Positions 33,152 through 42,089 of a stretch of DNA of 50,052 nucleotides are shown piece after piece. The stretch is from Jiangella anatolica (GTDB lineage Bacteria; Actinomycetota; Actinomycetes; Jiangellales; Jiangellaceae). The notes beneath the pieces were generated by a model. The model searched no databases. It was given only the letters and a program-made list of their open reading frames with translations, and was not told the origin of the DNA. The position numbers and the translations under genes are program-made. How positions within the stretch are numbered: position 1 is the stretch's first letter; each line of letters begins with the position of its first letter. The stretch lies in NCBI RefSeq assembly GCF_003236295.1, contig NZ_POTW01000047.1:1-50052 (forward strand), read 5' to 3'.

Positions 33152-34435
33152 GTGCGCCGCCGGCTGCTCGTGCTCGTCGCCGCCACCACGACGCTGGTGC
33201 TGGTCGCGTTCCTCGTCCCGCTCGCGCTGCTGGTCCGCGACGTCGCCGCCGACCGCGCCGTGCAGGCGGCCACCGTCGAGGCGCAGGCGCTGACGTCGCT
33301 GGTCGCGACCGCCGACGCGCCGTCGCTGGCGCTCACCGTCGAGCACTTCGACGCGACGTCCCGGTTCGACGTGACGGTGTTCCTGCCCGGCGGCGAGCGG
33401 CTGGGCGCCGAGGCGGACCGGACGCCGCTGGTCGAGCTGGGCGAACGCGGGTCCAGCGCGTCGGCCGAGGCCGACGGCGGCCGCGAGATCGTGTTCGCCG
33501 TCGGCGGGCCGGACAGCAGCGCCGGCGTCATCCGCACCTTCGTCCCGGACGCCGAGCTGCGCCAGGGCGTCGCACGCGCCTGGCTGGCGCTGGCCGGGCT
33601 GGGGATCGCGTTGCTGCTGGTCGGGCTGCTGGTCGCGGACCGGCTCGGCCGGCGGCTGGTGCGCGGCGCGACGGATCTGGCGGCGGTGTCGCACCGGCTC
33701 GGCCGCGGCGAGCTGGACGCGCGCGCCGACCCGTCCGCGCCGAGCGAGCTGGGCGTCGTCGCGACGGCGCTGAACCGGCTGGCCGGCCGGATCACCGACC
33801 TGCTGCGCGAGGAGCGCGAGACCATCGCCGACCTCTCGCACCGCGTCCGCACCCCGCTGACGACCTTGCGGATGGACGCCGAGGCGCTGCCCGCCGGCGA
33901 GCAGAGCGAGCGCATCGTCGCCGACGTCGACGCCGTCGATCGGGCCGTCACCGACGTCATCGGGCAGGCCCGCCGGCGCGGCACGGCACCGGCCGGTGCG
34001 ACGACGGACGCGGCCGACGTGGTGCGCGAGCGGGCCGCGTTCTGGGCGGTGCTGGCCGAGGACACCGACCGGGAGCTGACGGTGGACGTCGCGGCCGGGC
34101 CGCTGCCGGTCGCGCTGGCCCGCGGCGACCTGGAGGCGTGCGTCGACGCGCTGCTCGGCAACGTCTTCGCGCACACCCCTCACGGTACGGCGTTCACGGT
34201 GCGGCTGGAGACGCGCGAGGGCGGCGGCGCCCGGCTGGTCGTCGCCGACGAGGGGCCCGGGCTGCCGTCGGGGCAGACCACCGGCGTGCTGCGCCGGGGC
34301 GTCAGCGGGTCCGGGTCGAGCGGCCTGGGGCTCGACATCGTCCGGCGGACGGCGGAGCAGTCCGGCGGCGGCGTCCGGCTGGACAGCCCGGCCGGCGGCG
34401 GGCTCACCGTCGTCGTCGAGCTCGGCGCCGGTTGA
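33152..34435 (+). CDS. Sensor histidine kinase
   Basis: This 427-aa membrane kinase has TM1 near residues 5-30 (LLVLVAATTTLVLVAFLVPLA), an extracytoplasmic sensor region of about 115 residues, TM2 near 147-167 (LAGLGIALLLVGLLVADRLG), HAMP, a HisKA box with phospho-His230 in LSHRVRTPLTTLRMD, and an ATPase domain with N box ALLGNVFAHTPHG, G1 DEGPGLP and G2 GSSGLGLDIV. The domain set is complete. GTG 33152 follows GGAGGAG, which overlaps the end of the response regulator gene, so the two are coupled. The signal is unknown; a cell-envelope or metal cue is plausible given the Asp/His-rich PepSY protein in the predicted regulon. Confidence 0.93.
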   Translation: MRRRLLVLVAATTTLVLVAFLVPLALLVRDVAADRAVQAATVEAQALTSLVATADAPSLALTVEHFDATSRFDVTVFLPGGERLGAEADRTPLVELGERGSSASAEADGGREIVFAVGGPDSSAGVIRTFVPDAELRQGVARAWLALAGLGIALLLVGLLVADRLGRRLVRGATDLAAVSHRLGRGELDARADPSAPSELGVVATALNRLAGRITDLLREERETIADLSHRVRTPLTTLRMDAEALPAGEQSERIVADVDAVDRAVTDVIGQARRRGTAPAGATTDAADVVRERAAFWAVLAEDTDRELTVDVAAGPLPVALARGDLEACVDALLGNVFAHTPHGTAFTVRLETREGGGARLVVADEGPGLPSGQTTGVLRRGVSGSGSSGLGLDIVRRTAEQSGGGVRLDSPAGGGLTVVVELGAG

Positions 34436-34449
34436 CCACAGAGCGAGGT

Positions 34450-36062
34450 TCAGTGTGGCGGCGGGTCCGGTGTGGCGCCCGGCCGGATCGAGTCGGGTGG
34501 CCGAACGTAATGGTGGCCGGTGGGGCTGCGCCAGTGGGTGCTGCCGTCGGGTTGTCGTTCGACGTCCCATCCGCCGTGGTGTTTCAGCAGGTGGTGGGTT
34601 TCGCACAGGGCGTGGCAGCCGGCCGGGCAGGTCGAGCCGCCCGCGGCGAACGGCACGATGTGGTCGATGTCGGCGCTCCGGGCCAGTCGGTGGCACCCCG
34701 GCATCCTGCAGGTGCGATCCCGGGCGACGATGAACTCGGCCAACGCCTTGCTCGGCCGGTATCTCGTGCGGCCCAGATCGAGCAGCTGCCCGGTGCCGGG
34801 GTCGGTCGAGAGCCAGGTCCAGACGCCCTCGGCCGCCAGTGCCCTGGCAACATGGGCGGGAACGGGTCCGTACCCCTCGAGGTCGCCGGGCTGGTCGGCC
34901 AGCCCGGCCAACGACTCGAACGGGATGGTCACGTGGACGCTGACCGGCCGCGGCGATCGACGGGCGGCGCCCGGCCCGCTGCGCGGCCGGTGATCAGCAG
35001 CCTCGCCAGTGACGGTTGCGCGCGTGACGGTCGTATCCGTGGCGGCTTCGCCGGTGGTGGTGGCGGTGTCGGCGCACCTGGTCAGTGCGGCCCAGCCCAG
35101 CTCGGCCAGCGCGTCCTCGCGGCGCTGGTCCACGGTCCGCATCGGTGCACCGGCGGCGACGTCGGCACGCTTGGCATCCGCGGCCGCACTGGTGAGGGCG
35201 GTGTTCAGGGCGGTGGCGTCGTCGGCCGATAGCAGCGCCTCCAGGAACGCCATCCCATCCGAGGCCGGCATGACCGCGACATACCGGCCATCCCGCGCGG
35301 CGCGGGCGCGTTCTGCCGTCTCCATCGGCGCCAGTTCGTGCAACAGCCGCTTCACCAGCCTCCGCAACGCGACGGAGTCCAGGAACGGCGCCTTCGGCAG
35401 CGCCGCCGCCTCCACCCGCGCACGCACCGCCGCTTGCTGCCCGCCCAGCTCGTCGGTGACCACCCGGGCGCGGCGCACATCGATCAGTCCGGCCGACAGC
35501 GCCGCGTGCGTGTCGGGGAAGTCCGCCACCAGCTGCACCGCGTGCCCGACCTGGTTCTCCGCCTGCTTCGTCGACAGCTGAGTCCGCGCGGCGACCTCCG
35601 CCGCCGTGTTCGTGACCGGGTTGACCGAGCGGTACCCGGTATCGTTCGGCGCCATCACCGCGCGCGACGCCAGCTCGGCCAACGCCGCGGCCTGGCCGGC
35701 GGCCACCCAGGCGGCCAGCCGCCCCCACCCGTCACCCGCGCCCGCCACAGCCGCAGCCGCAGCCGCGCGGGCGGGTACCCGGCCACCGCCTCGACGACGT
35801 CGTAGGCGTCGGCGGCGGCCGGGTCGCGCCGGGCCAGCAGCGCGGCCAGCTCCGGACCCGCCGGCATCCGCCCGGCATCGCTGAGCGTGGGGCCGGGCTC
35901 GCCGGTGCACAGCTCGCGCAGCAGCGCGGCGTCGATCGCGGCGACCGGGTCGCACTGCTCCGGCCAGACCCACTCATCGCGGTTCGGATGCCACCCGGCA
36001 TCGTCCGGCATCGCCGGGTCAGAACCCGGCGGCGCCGCAGTCAGTGTGGCTTCTTCGAACAT
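34450..36062 (-). pseudogene. Frameshifted DUF222 / HNH endonuclease (13E12-type)
   Basis: The protein starts at ATG 36062 (FEEATLTAAPPGSDPAMP) and reads to PAAADAYDVVEAVAGY near 35774. DUF222 then continues in another frame from about 35720 (GRLAAWVAAGQAAALAEL) to the HNH domain CRMPGCHRLARSADIDHIVP...CETHHLLKHHGGW. The halves together give a normal-length protein of roughly 537 aa. The switch lies in a GCGGCT-type simple repeat (35720-35775). Either a real one-base indel or a sequencing error explains it; both halves are otherwise well conserved, so the lesion is recent or artefactual. TACTGT ends 7 nt before ATG 36062. These genes occur in many dispersed copies in Actinobacteria; their role is unclear. 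Confidence 0.8.
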
Positions 36063-36069
36063 GCGCACC

Positions 36070-36075
36070 ACAGTA
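36070..36075 (-). promoter_or_regulatory. -10 box of probable leaderless promoter (DUF222/HNH gene)
   Basis: On the minus strand TACTGT ends 7 nt before ATG 36062, fixing that start over the two GTGs just upstream. Confidence 0.45.
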
Positions 36076-36112
36076 CCCGCCCCGCCGGCAAGATCAACTC
36101 GGCGGCCATCGG

Positions 36113-36130
36113 CTTAGTCCCGCGTTAACC
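36113..36130 (-). promoter_or_regulatory. Second copy of the response-regulator motif, before the PepSY gene
   Basis: Read on the minus strand the site is GGTTAA-CGCGGGA-CTAAG, with the same two conserved blocks and 7-nt spacing as 32383-32400. It lies 72 bp before the PepSY start. A weak -10 (TAGGGC, 36148) follows 17 nt after the site, so it would overlap the -35. Confidence 0.5.
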
Positions 36131-36201
36131 GTCGCCCAGCGCGGCGCTAGGGCGGCCGGCGGGAACGTGGTGGCATCGCACCGAAACGGAAGGACGCCAT
36201 C

Positions 36202-36729
36202 ATGAACCGCAACCGACTCGTCTCCGCCGCCGCTGCCGCGGCCGCCCTGCTGATCACCGGCGGCGTCGCCTACGCCGTCAGCACCGACGACGGCGACAAC
36301 CGGCCGCGCTCGTCGGTCACCGCCGACGACAGCCCGTCGGCGACGCCCGACGACACCCCGTCGGCGACGCCCGACGACACCCCGTCGGCGCTGCCGTCGC
36401 CGGACGACTCGCCCACCAGCGCGCCCGCCGCACCGAGCGGCGACGAGATGGGCAGCGGCGAGGCCGAGGAGATCGCGCTCGCCCACGTCGGCGGCGGCAC
36501 CGTCACCGAGGTCGAGCGCGAGTGGGAGCACGGCCGGCTGGAGTGGAAGGTCGAGATCCACCGCGACGGCGTCGAGCACGACGTCCGGGTGGACGCGCTC
36601 TCCGGTGACATCACCCGCGTCGACGTCGACGACGACCGCGACGACGACGACAAGCACGACGACGACCGTGACGACAACAGCGGCCACGGCTCCGACGACG
36701 ACCACCACGACGACCATGACGATGACTGA
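36202..36729 (+). CDS. Secreted PepSY-domain protein with Asp/His-rich tail
   Basis: This 175-aa exported protein has an N-terminal signal segment (LVSAAAAAAALLITGGVAYA), a Pro/Thr/Asp-rich linker with TPDDTPSA repeats, a PepSY domain (about residues 90-135: EEIALAHVGGGTVTEVERE, WKVEIHRDGVEHDVRVD) and a C-terminal tail of about 35 residues made almost only of Asp and His. PepSY domains are thought to inhibit peptidases or act as sensors; the tail looks metal-binding or strongly acidic. ATG 36202 has GGAAGG about 8 nt upstream. The promoter carries the same 18-bp motif as the response regulator gene. Confidence 0.85.
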   Translation: MNRNRLVSAAAAAAALLITGGVAYAVSTDDGDNRPRSSVTADDSPSATPDDTPSATPDDTPSALPSPDDSPTSAPAAPSGDEMGSGEAEEIALAHVGGGTVTEVEREWEHGRLEWKVEIHRDGVEHDVRVDALSGDITRVDVDDDRDDDDKHDDDRDDNSGHGSDDDHHDDHDDD

Positions 36730-36790
36730 CATAGTGAGCCCATGCTCGTGCGTCTGTGAGTGAGGAAGCAGCGCCGACGAGAGGGACGAA

Positions 36791-37315
36791 GTGGATTCTC
36801 GAGCCGAGAGCGAGTTTCGGGAGTTCGTGGAGTCCCGCTCGTTGGCGCTGCGGCGTACCGCCTACGCGCTGACCGGCGACCCGCACCTGGCTGAGGACCT
36901 CGTCCAGGGGGCGCTGGTCAAGCTGGTCCGCCGCTGGCACAAGGTCGACAACCCCGAGGCCTACGTCCGCCGCACGATCTATCACGACCACGCCAGCCGC
37001 TGGCGTCGCCGGAAGGTCGTCCGCGAGGACACGGTCGCCGTCCCGCCGGAGCGTTCCGTCCGCGACGGCGTCGGCCAGGTCGACGACCGGCTCGACCTGC
37101 GCCGGGCGCTGCTCCGGCTGACGGCCCGGCAGCGCGCCGTCCTGGTGCTCCGGTTCTACGAGGACCTGCCCGAGCGTGAGGTGGCCGAGATCATGGGCTG
37201 CTCCGTCGGCACGGTGCGCAGCCAGACCGCCCGGGCGTTGGCCCGGGTTCGCGTGCTCGCTCCGGAGCTCGCCGCCGGCGCGGCTCTGCCCACTCCTGAG
37301 GAGGCATCAGCATGA
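36791..37315 (+). CDS. SigE-family ECF RNA polymerase sigma factor
   Basis: This 174-aa sigma-70 family protein lacks regions 1 and 3. Sigma-2 reads FREFVESRSLALRRTAYALTGDPHLAEDLVQGALVKL (a SigE-family hallmark start) and sigma-4 reads LTARQRAVLVLRFYEDLPEREVAEIMGCSVGTVRSQTARAL with an intact helix-turn-helix. It directs RNA polymerase to a specific promoter set. GTG 36791 has GAGGGA about 5 nt upstream. The stop overlaps the next gene's start (ATGA), so the downstream membrane-anchored protein is co-produced and may serve as its anti-sigma or effector. No zinc-binding HxxxCxxC anti-sigma motif is seen nearby. Confidence 0.93.
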   Translation: MDSRAESEFREFVESRSLALRRTAYALTGDPHLAEDLVQGALVKLVRRWHKVDNPEAYVRRTIYHDHASRWRRRKVVREDTVAVPPERSVRDGVGQVDDRLDLRRALLRLTARQRAVLVLRFYEDLPEREVAEIMGCSVGTVRSQTARALARVRVLAPELAAGAALPTPEEASA

Positions 37316-38628
37316 CGCTCGAAGACCAGGTGCGCGACGCGCTGGACGACCTCGCGCTGCGCGTTCCGCCCCGGGCCGGCCTGGCCGACGCGGTGCTCCG
37401 TGAGGCGCGCCGGCGCCGCGCGAAGGTCCGGCTCGCGACCGCCGGCGGCACCCTCGTCGCCGTCGCGGCCGGTACGGCGTTCGTCGTCGCCGACCCGCTC
37501 GGAAGCGGTGGCCCCGACCTCGGCACTGTGGGCCCGGCCGCGGGCCCGGAGGCGGACGGGGCGCCCGACGAGGCGCCCGACCAGGGACCCGCCGGCCCGG
37601 CCACCGTCACCCTCGACACCGGCGGGCTGGCCGAGGGCGCTCGGCCGGACGTGCCCTGGTATGCCGACGGCGCGCTGCACAGCGGCGACACCGAGGTCCC
37701 GTTCGACGGCGACTTCAGCGGGTTCCGCGCGCTGTCCCAGGTCGCCGGCGGCTTCGTGGTGCTGTTCGTCGAGTCCGGCATCGACAACACCGACGGCAAC
37801 CAACTCGCCCTCATCTCGGGCGACGGGCAGCGGACCGTCCTGGACGAGGGCGCCATCTACGACGTCGCCGTCTCCGGTGACGGCACCCTGATCGCCTGGG
37901 GGGCACACGACTGGTCCACCCACGGGCCCGGCGACGGCCCGGGGCGCACGCTGCTCCGCGTGGCCGACGCGCGGACGGGCGACATCGTGTACGAGCGCGA
38001 GCAGACGGGCGCCGACGGCTCCGTCGGCGTGGCCAAGGGCTTCCTCGGCGACGGCCGGGTCGTGCTGGACAGGGCGACGAACGCGCCGGGCGGCATCCTT
38101 CTCTGGGACCCGGCCGCCGGCACCGTCACCCCGTGGACCGACTACGGGTTCACCACCTCGGTCGCGCCCAGCGGCGACCTGGCCGTCCTGACGCCGCCGA
38201 ACGAGGCCGCGGACACCACGCCTGGCGTCGTCGACACCGTCACCGGCGAGACGCTCTGGACCATGCCGCCGGACCACTTCGCCGGCCCCCAGGCCTTCTC
38301 GCCGGACGGACGGCACCTCGCCCTCATCGCAGCGCCGGGTCTGCCCAGCGCCGAGGAGTTCGAGGAGGCGGCGAGGACCGCCGCGGAGGTCGAGGAGCAG
38401 CTGGACGTGCCGCGCTCGATCGTCGTGCTCGACGCTCGATCCGGCGAGCCGGTGCTCACCGTGGCGGACACCGGGCCTGGCAACATCACGTGGGAGAGCG
38501 ACGACAGCTTCGTGTTCGACGTCTGGGACGAGGCCACCGCCGACCACAGCGTGGTGCGCTGCTCGCTCGACGGACGCTGCGAGCTGGCCGCGCCGACGGG
38601 CCGGATCGTCTGGCACGAGACCCTCTGA
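37312..38628 (+). CDS. Membrane-anchored beta-propeller-like protein coupled to the ECF sigma factor
   Basis: This 438-aa protein has a cytoplasmic N-terminus of about 45 residues (EDQVRDALDDLALRVPPRAGLADAVLREARRRR), one membrane helix (ATAGGTLVAVAAGTAFVVA) and a large extracytoplasmic region of repeated beta units (GDGTLIAWGAHD, SGDLAVLTPP, SPDGRHLALIA), like a TolB/WD40 propeller. Single-pass topology, a helical cytoplasmic head and ATGA overlap with the sigma gene fit a non-classical anti-sigma/sensor role, by inference. GAGGAGG lies 8-9 nt before ATG 37312. No enzymatic motif is visible. Confidence 0.78.
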   Translation: MTLEDQVRDALDDLALRVPPRAGLADAVLREARRRRAKVRLATAGGTLVAVAAGTAFVVADPLGSGGPDLGTVGPAAGPEADGAPDEAPDQGPAGPATVTLDTGGLAEGARPDVPWYADGALHSGDTEVPFDGDFSGFRALSQVAGGFVVLFVESGIDNTDGNQLALISGDGQRTVLDEGAIYDVAVSGDGTLIAWGAHDWSTHGPGDGPGRTLLRVADARTGDIVYEREQTGADGSVGVAKGFLGDGRVVLDRATNAPGGILLWDPAAGTVTPWTDYGFTTSVAPSGDLAVLTPPNEAADTTPGVVDTVTGETLWTMPPDHFAGPQAFSPDGRHLALIAAPGLPSAEEFEEAARTAAEVEEQLDVPRSIVVLDARSGEPVLTVADTGPGNITWESDDSFVFDVWDEATADHSVVRCSLDGRCELAAPTGRIVWHETL

Positions 38629-38650
38629 CCGGCCCCGGCGCCGGGGCCCG

Positions 38651-39526
38651 TCAGAAGACGGGCTTGCCGCCGGTCACGCCGAGGACGGTGCCGGACACGT
38701 AGCTCGCGTCGCGCGGCGAGGCGAGGAACACGAACGCCGGCGCCACCTCGGCGGGCTGGCCGGCTCGGCCCAGCGGGGTGTCCTGGCCGAACTTCTCGAC
38801 CTTCTCCGGCGGCTGGGTGGCCGGCTGCAGCGGCGTCCAGACCGGCCCGGGCGCGACCGCGTTGACGCGGATGCCGCGCGGCCCGAGCTCGGCCGCCAGG
38901 TTCACCGTCGCGTTGTTGATCGCGGCCTTCGTCGCGGCGTAGTCCAGCAGCGACACCGACGGGTCGTAGGCCTGGATCGAGGAGTTGTTGATGATCGAGC
39001 CGCCGGGCTTGAGGTGCTTCACGGCCTGCTGGGTCAGCCAGAACAGCGCGTAGAGGTTGGTCTTGATGACGCGGTCCAGCCGGTCCGGCTCGATGCTGTC
39101 GATGCCGCCGCCACGGGCCATCTGGTAGCCGGCGTTGTTCACCAGCACGTCCAGCCCGCCGAGCTCGGCCACCGCGTGGGTCACGACCTCGACGCAGGCC
39201 TCGTGGGTGCGCAGGTCGGCGGCGTAGGCATAGCCGTCGCGGCCGGCCGAACGCACCAGCGCCAGCGTCTCGTCGGCGTCGGCCTGCTCCTCGGGCAGGT
39301 AGGTGATCGCGACGTCGGCGCCCTCGCGGGCGAACGCGATCGCGACGGCGCGGCCGATGCCGGAGTCGCCGCCGGTGATCAGCGTGCGCAGGCCGGTCAG
39401 CTTGCCCGAGCCCCGGTAGCTCTCCTCGCCGTGGTCCGGGACGGGTGTCATCGCGGCGGTCGAGCCGGGCGGCTGTTGCTGCTGGGCCGGGAACTCGCGT
39501 GGCCGGGCGGTCTGATCGGTGGTCAT
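38651..39526 (-). CDS. Short-chain dehydrogenase/reductase (YghA/YhxC-like)
   Basis: This 291-aa NAD(P)-dependent oxidoreductase is a classical SDR with an N-terminal extension of about 45 residues. The cofactor motif is TGGDSGIGRAVA, the structural motif VNNAG, and the catalytic residues Ser in NNSSIQAY and YAATK (YxxxK). The extension (REFPAQQQQPPGS) and GSGKLTGLRTLITGGDSGIG are typical of the YghA/GSP39 group, often general-stress proteins. Substrate unknown. It lies 38 bp after the deazaflavin-dependent gene and could share its transcript. Confidence 0.92.
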   Translation of the reverse strand: MTTDQTARPREFPAQQQQPPGSTAAMTPVPDHGEESYRGSGKLTGLRTLITGGDSGIGRAVAIAFAREGADVAITYLPEEQADADETLALVRSAGRDGYAYAADLRTHEACVEVVTHAVAELGGLDVLVNNAGYQMARGGGIDSIEPDRLDRVIKTNLYALFWLTQQAVKHLKPGGSIINNSSIQAYDPSVSLLDYAATKAAINNATVNLAAELGPRGIRVNAVAPGPVWTPLQPATQPPEKVEKFGQDTPLGRAGQPAEVAPAFVFLASPRDASYVSGTVLGVTGGKPVF

Positions 39527-39564
39527 GACCGGTCACTACCCGCCCGGCCCCGGGCGAAACGGCG

Positions 39565-40005
39565 TCAGTCGGTGAGGCGGGTCAGCACGAAAACCGCGAT
39601 CACCCGGCTGGTCCTGGTCTGGTAGTTGGCGTAGTCGGGCCAGACGGCGACGGCGCGCTCCCACCACAGGTCGCGCTCGGCGCCGGTGACCTCGCGGGCG
39701 AGGTAGTCGTGCTTCTGGTCGCCGTCCTGCAGCTCGACGTGCGGGTTGGCGACGAGGTTGTGATACCAGACGGGCGGACGCGCCGCGCCGCCGTCCGAGG
39801 CGACGACGGCGTACTCCCCGTCGTGCTCGACCCGCATGAGCGGGGTCTTGCGCAGCTTGCCGGTCTTGGCGCCGACGGACGTGAGGACGATCACGGGCTT
39901 GCCGCGCAGCGTGGTCGCGGCGGTGCCGCCGGACTCCTCGTACTTCTCCGCCTGCTTGCGGGCCCAGTCAGACGGGCTCGGTGCGTAGTCTCCGTTGAGG
40001 GGCAT
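39565..40005 (-). CDS. Deazaflavin (F420)-dependent nitroreductase family protein
   Basis: This 146-aa split-beta-barrel protein belongs to the DDN family, which uses coenzyme F420 in actinobacteria. The signature region [34 protein letters not shown] and [19 protein letters not shown] are well preserved. Family members reduce quinones or nitro-compounds. ATG 40005 lies 38 bp inside the permease gene's 3' end, giving strong overlap and likely co-transcription with the iron-uptake operon; a longer start would run further into the permease. A metabolic link to siderophore use is not evident. Confidence 0.88.
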   Translation of the reverse strand: MPLNGDYAPSPSDWARKQAEKYEESGGTAATTLRGKPVIVLTSVGAKTGKLRKTPLMRVEHDGEYAVVASDGGAARPPVWYHNLVANPHVELQDGDQKHDYLAREVTGAERDLWWERAVAVWPDYANYQTRTSRVIAVFVLTRLTD

Positions 40006-42076
40006 GTCGACGCCAACCCAGCAGGCGCGGGGCGGTATTCCCCCGCACCCGCGACCGGTACAGCAGCCAGACGAAGTACGGCGCACCGACGATCGCGGTG
40101 ACCAGCCCGGCCGGCAGCTGGGCCGGCGCGATCACCGTCCGGCCCAGGGCGTCGGCCAGGCAGACCAGCGAGGCGCCGAGCAGCGCGGCCACCGGCAGCA
40201 TCCGCCCGTGCCGCCGTCCGACCAGCGCCCGGGCGGCGTGCGGCGCCACCAGCCCGACGAACCCGATGACGCCGACGCCGGCGACGGCCGCGCCGGTCAG
40301 CGCGACGGCGCCGGCCAGCAGCGCCAGCCGGGCCTTCGGCACGTGCACGCCGAGGATCCGCGGCGTGTGATCGTCGACGGAGAGCAGGTCCAGCGTGTGC
40401 CGCATGCCGTAGAGCAGCGGGACCACCGCGGCGACGGCCAGCGCCATCGGCACCAGGTGCTCGAACGAGCGGCCGTACGTCGACCCGGCCAGCCAGGTCA
40501 GCGCCTTGGTCTCGTTCCACGGGTCGGTGAGCGTGATCATCACGACGATCAGCGACTGCGCGCCCGCCGACACCGCGACGCCGATCAGCACCAGCCGGTC
40601 GCTGGCGAAGCCGCCGCGGGCGGCGAGCGCGAACACCAGCGCCGCGGCCAGGGCGGCGCCGAGCCCGGCCGCGCCGGCCAGCGCCCAGAAGCTCGCGAGC
40701 GGCACCAGCGTGATCATCAGGACCGCGCCGGCTCCGGCGCCGCCGGCCACGCCGATGATGCCGGGCTCGGCCAGCGGGTTGCGGGCGACCGCCTGGATGA
40801 TCGCGCCGGCCAGCGCCAGCGCGGCGCCGGCCAGCAGCCCGGCGGCGACGCGGGGAAGGCGGGTGTCCATGACGGTGCTGACGATCGGCCCGGCCTGGCC
40901 GGACAGCCAGTTGACGACGTCGCCGAGCAGCAGGACGGAGTCGCCGAGCAGGGTGCCGCCGGCCGCGACCGCCACCGTCACCACGATCATCGTGGTCAGC
41001 ACGGCGGCGAACCGCCGCCGCGTCACGCCGCCGCGCACCCCCGCGGCCGGCGGCTCGCCGACGGTGTCGGACATGCGCATGCGCCGGGCCAGCGCGATGA
41101 GGAAGATCGCGCCGAGGATGGTCGTGACGACGCCGGTCGGCACCTCCAGCGCGCCCTGCGAGCCGATCGCCGCCCGCAGCCCGACGTCGGCCGCGAGCAG
41201 CATGAGCACGCCGGTCGCGGCCGACATCGGCAGCAGGACGGCGTGCCGGTGCAGCCCCGGCACCACGGGCGTCGCCAGCCGCACGATGGCCGGCGCGGCC
41301 AGGCCGACGAAGCCGATCGGGCCGGCCAGCGTGACGGCGCAGGCGGACAGCATGACGGCGAGCACGATCGAGCCCGCGCGGACCCGGCGCACGTTGACGC
41401 CGAGCATGCGGGCGTGGTCGTCGCCGACGAAGAGCAGGTCCAGCTTGCGGCCGAGCAGCAGCAGGCCGGCCAGCACGACGACGACCACCGGTGCGATCGT
41501 GCGGACGCCGCCGAGGCCGTTCTGCCCGAGCGACCCCTCGCCCCAGGCGAACAGGCCGCGCGTCTCCTCGGAGAACAGGATGACCAGCGCGCTGGTCAGC
41601 GACTGGAGCGCCAGCGCGATGGCGGTGCCGGCCAGCACCAGCCGGACCGCGCCGGTGCCGCCGAGCCCGGACAGCGCCAGCACCAGCGCCGCCGCGCCGA
41701 GCCCGCCCAGGAACGCCAGGCCGGCACCGCCCAGCAGCGGCAGCGTGAAGCCCGCCGTCGCCGCCGTCACCAGCATCAGGTGCGCGCCGGCGTTGACGGC
41801 CAGCGTGTCCGGCGAGGCCATGACGTTGCGCGACACCGACTGCATGACCGCGCCGGCCGCGCCGAGCGCGACGCCGACGACGATCGCCGCCAGCAGCCGC
41901 GGCAGCCGCGAGGCCAGCACGATCGCGCCGGCGTCGTCCGTGCCCTGTCCGGTCGCCCAGCGCAGCACCTCGCCGGCGCCGACCTGCGCGGTGCCCTGCA
42001 TGAGGTGGACGACCGCCAGGCCCGCGATGAGCACCGCGAGTCCGGCGGCGACCAGCCCCAGGCGGCCGGACCTCAC
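39968..42076 (-). CDS. FecCD-family siderophore ABC permease, two modules fused
   Basis: This 702-aa integral membrane protein contains two complete FecCD permease modules in tandem, as in FhuB, so one chain could supply the whole transmembrane channel. Each half has about ten hydrophobic segments and the family motifs ([18 protein letters not shown] and [37 protein letters not shown] and [14 protein letters not shown]). It imports ferric siderophores. GTG 42076 is 13 bp after the binding-protein stop. Control by the iron box ahead of the first gene is expected. Confidence 0.95.
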   Translation of the reverse strand: MRSGRLGLVAAGLAVLIAGLAVVHLMQGTAQVGAGEVLRWATGQGTDDAGAIVLASRLPRLLAAIVVGVALGAAGAVMQSVSRNVMASPDTLAVNAGAHLMLVTAATAGFTLPLLGGAGLAFLGGLGAAALVLALSGLGGTGAVRLVLAGTAIALALQSLTSALVILFSEETRGLFAWGEGSLGQNGLGGVRTIAPVVVVVLAGLLLLGRKLDLLFVGDDHARMLGVNVRRVRAGSIVLAVMLSACAVTLAGPIGFVGLAAPAIVRLATPVVPGLHRHAVLLPMSAATGVLMLLAADVGLRAAIGSQGALEVPTGVVTTILGAIFLIALARRMRMSDTVGEPPAAGVRGGVTRRRFAAVLTTMIVVTVAVAAGGTLLGDSVLLLGDVVNWLSGQAGPIVSTVMDTRLPRVAAGLLAGAALALAGAIIQAVARNPLAEPGIIGVAGGAGAGAVLMITLVPLASFWALAGAAGLGAALAAALVFALAARGGFASDRLVLIGVAVSAGAQSLIVVMITLTDPWNETKALTWLAGSTYGRSFEHLVPMALAVAAVVPLLYGMRHTLDLLSVDDHTPRILGVHVPKARLALLAGAVALTGAAVAGVGVIGFVGLVAPHAARALVGRRHGRMLPVAALLGASLVCLADALGRTVIAPAQLPAGLVTAIVGAPYFVWLLYRSRVRGNTAPRLLGWRRHAPQRRLRTEPV

Positions 42077-42089
42077 CAGACGGTCCGTC

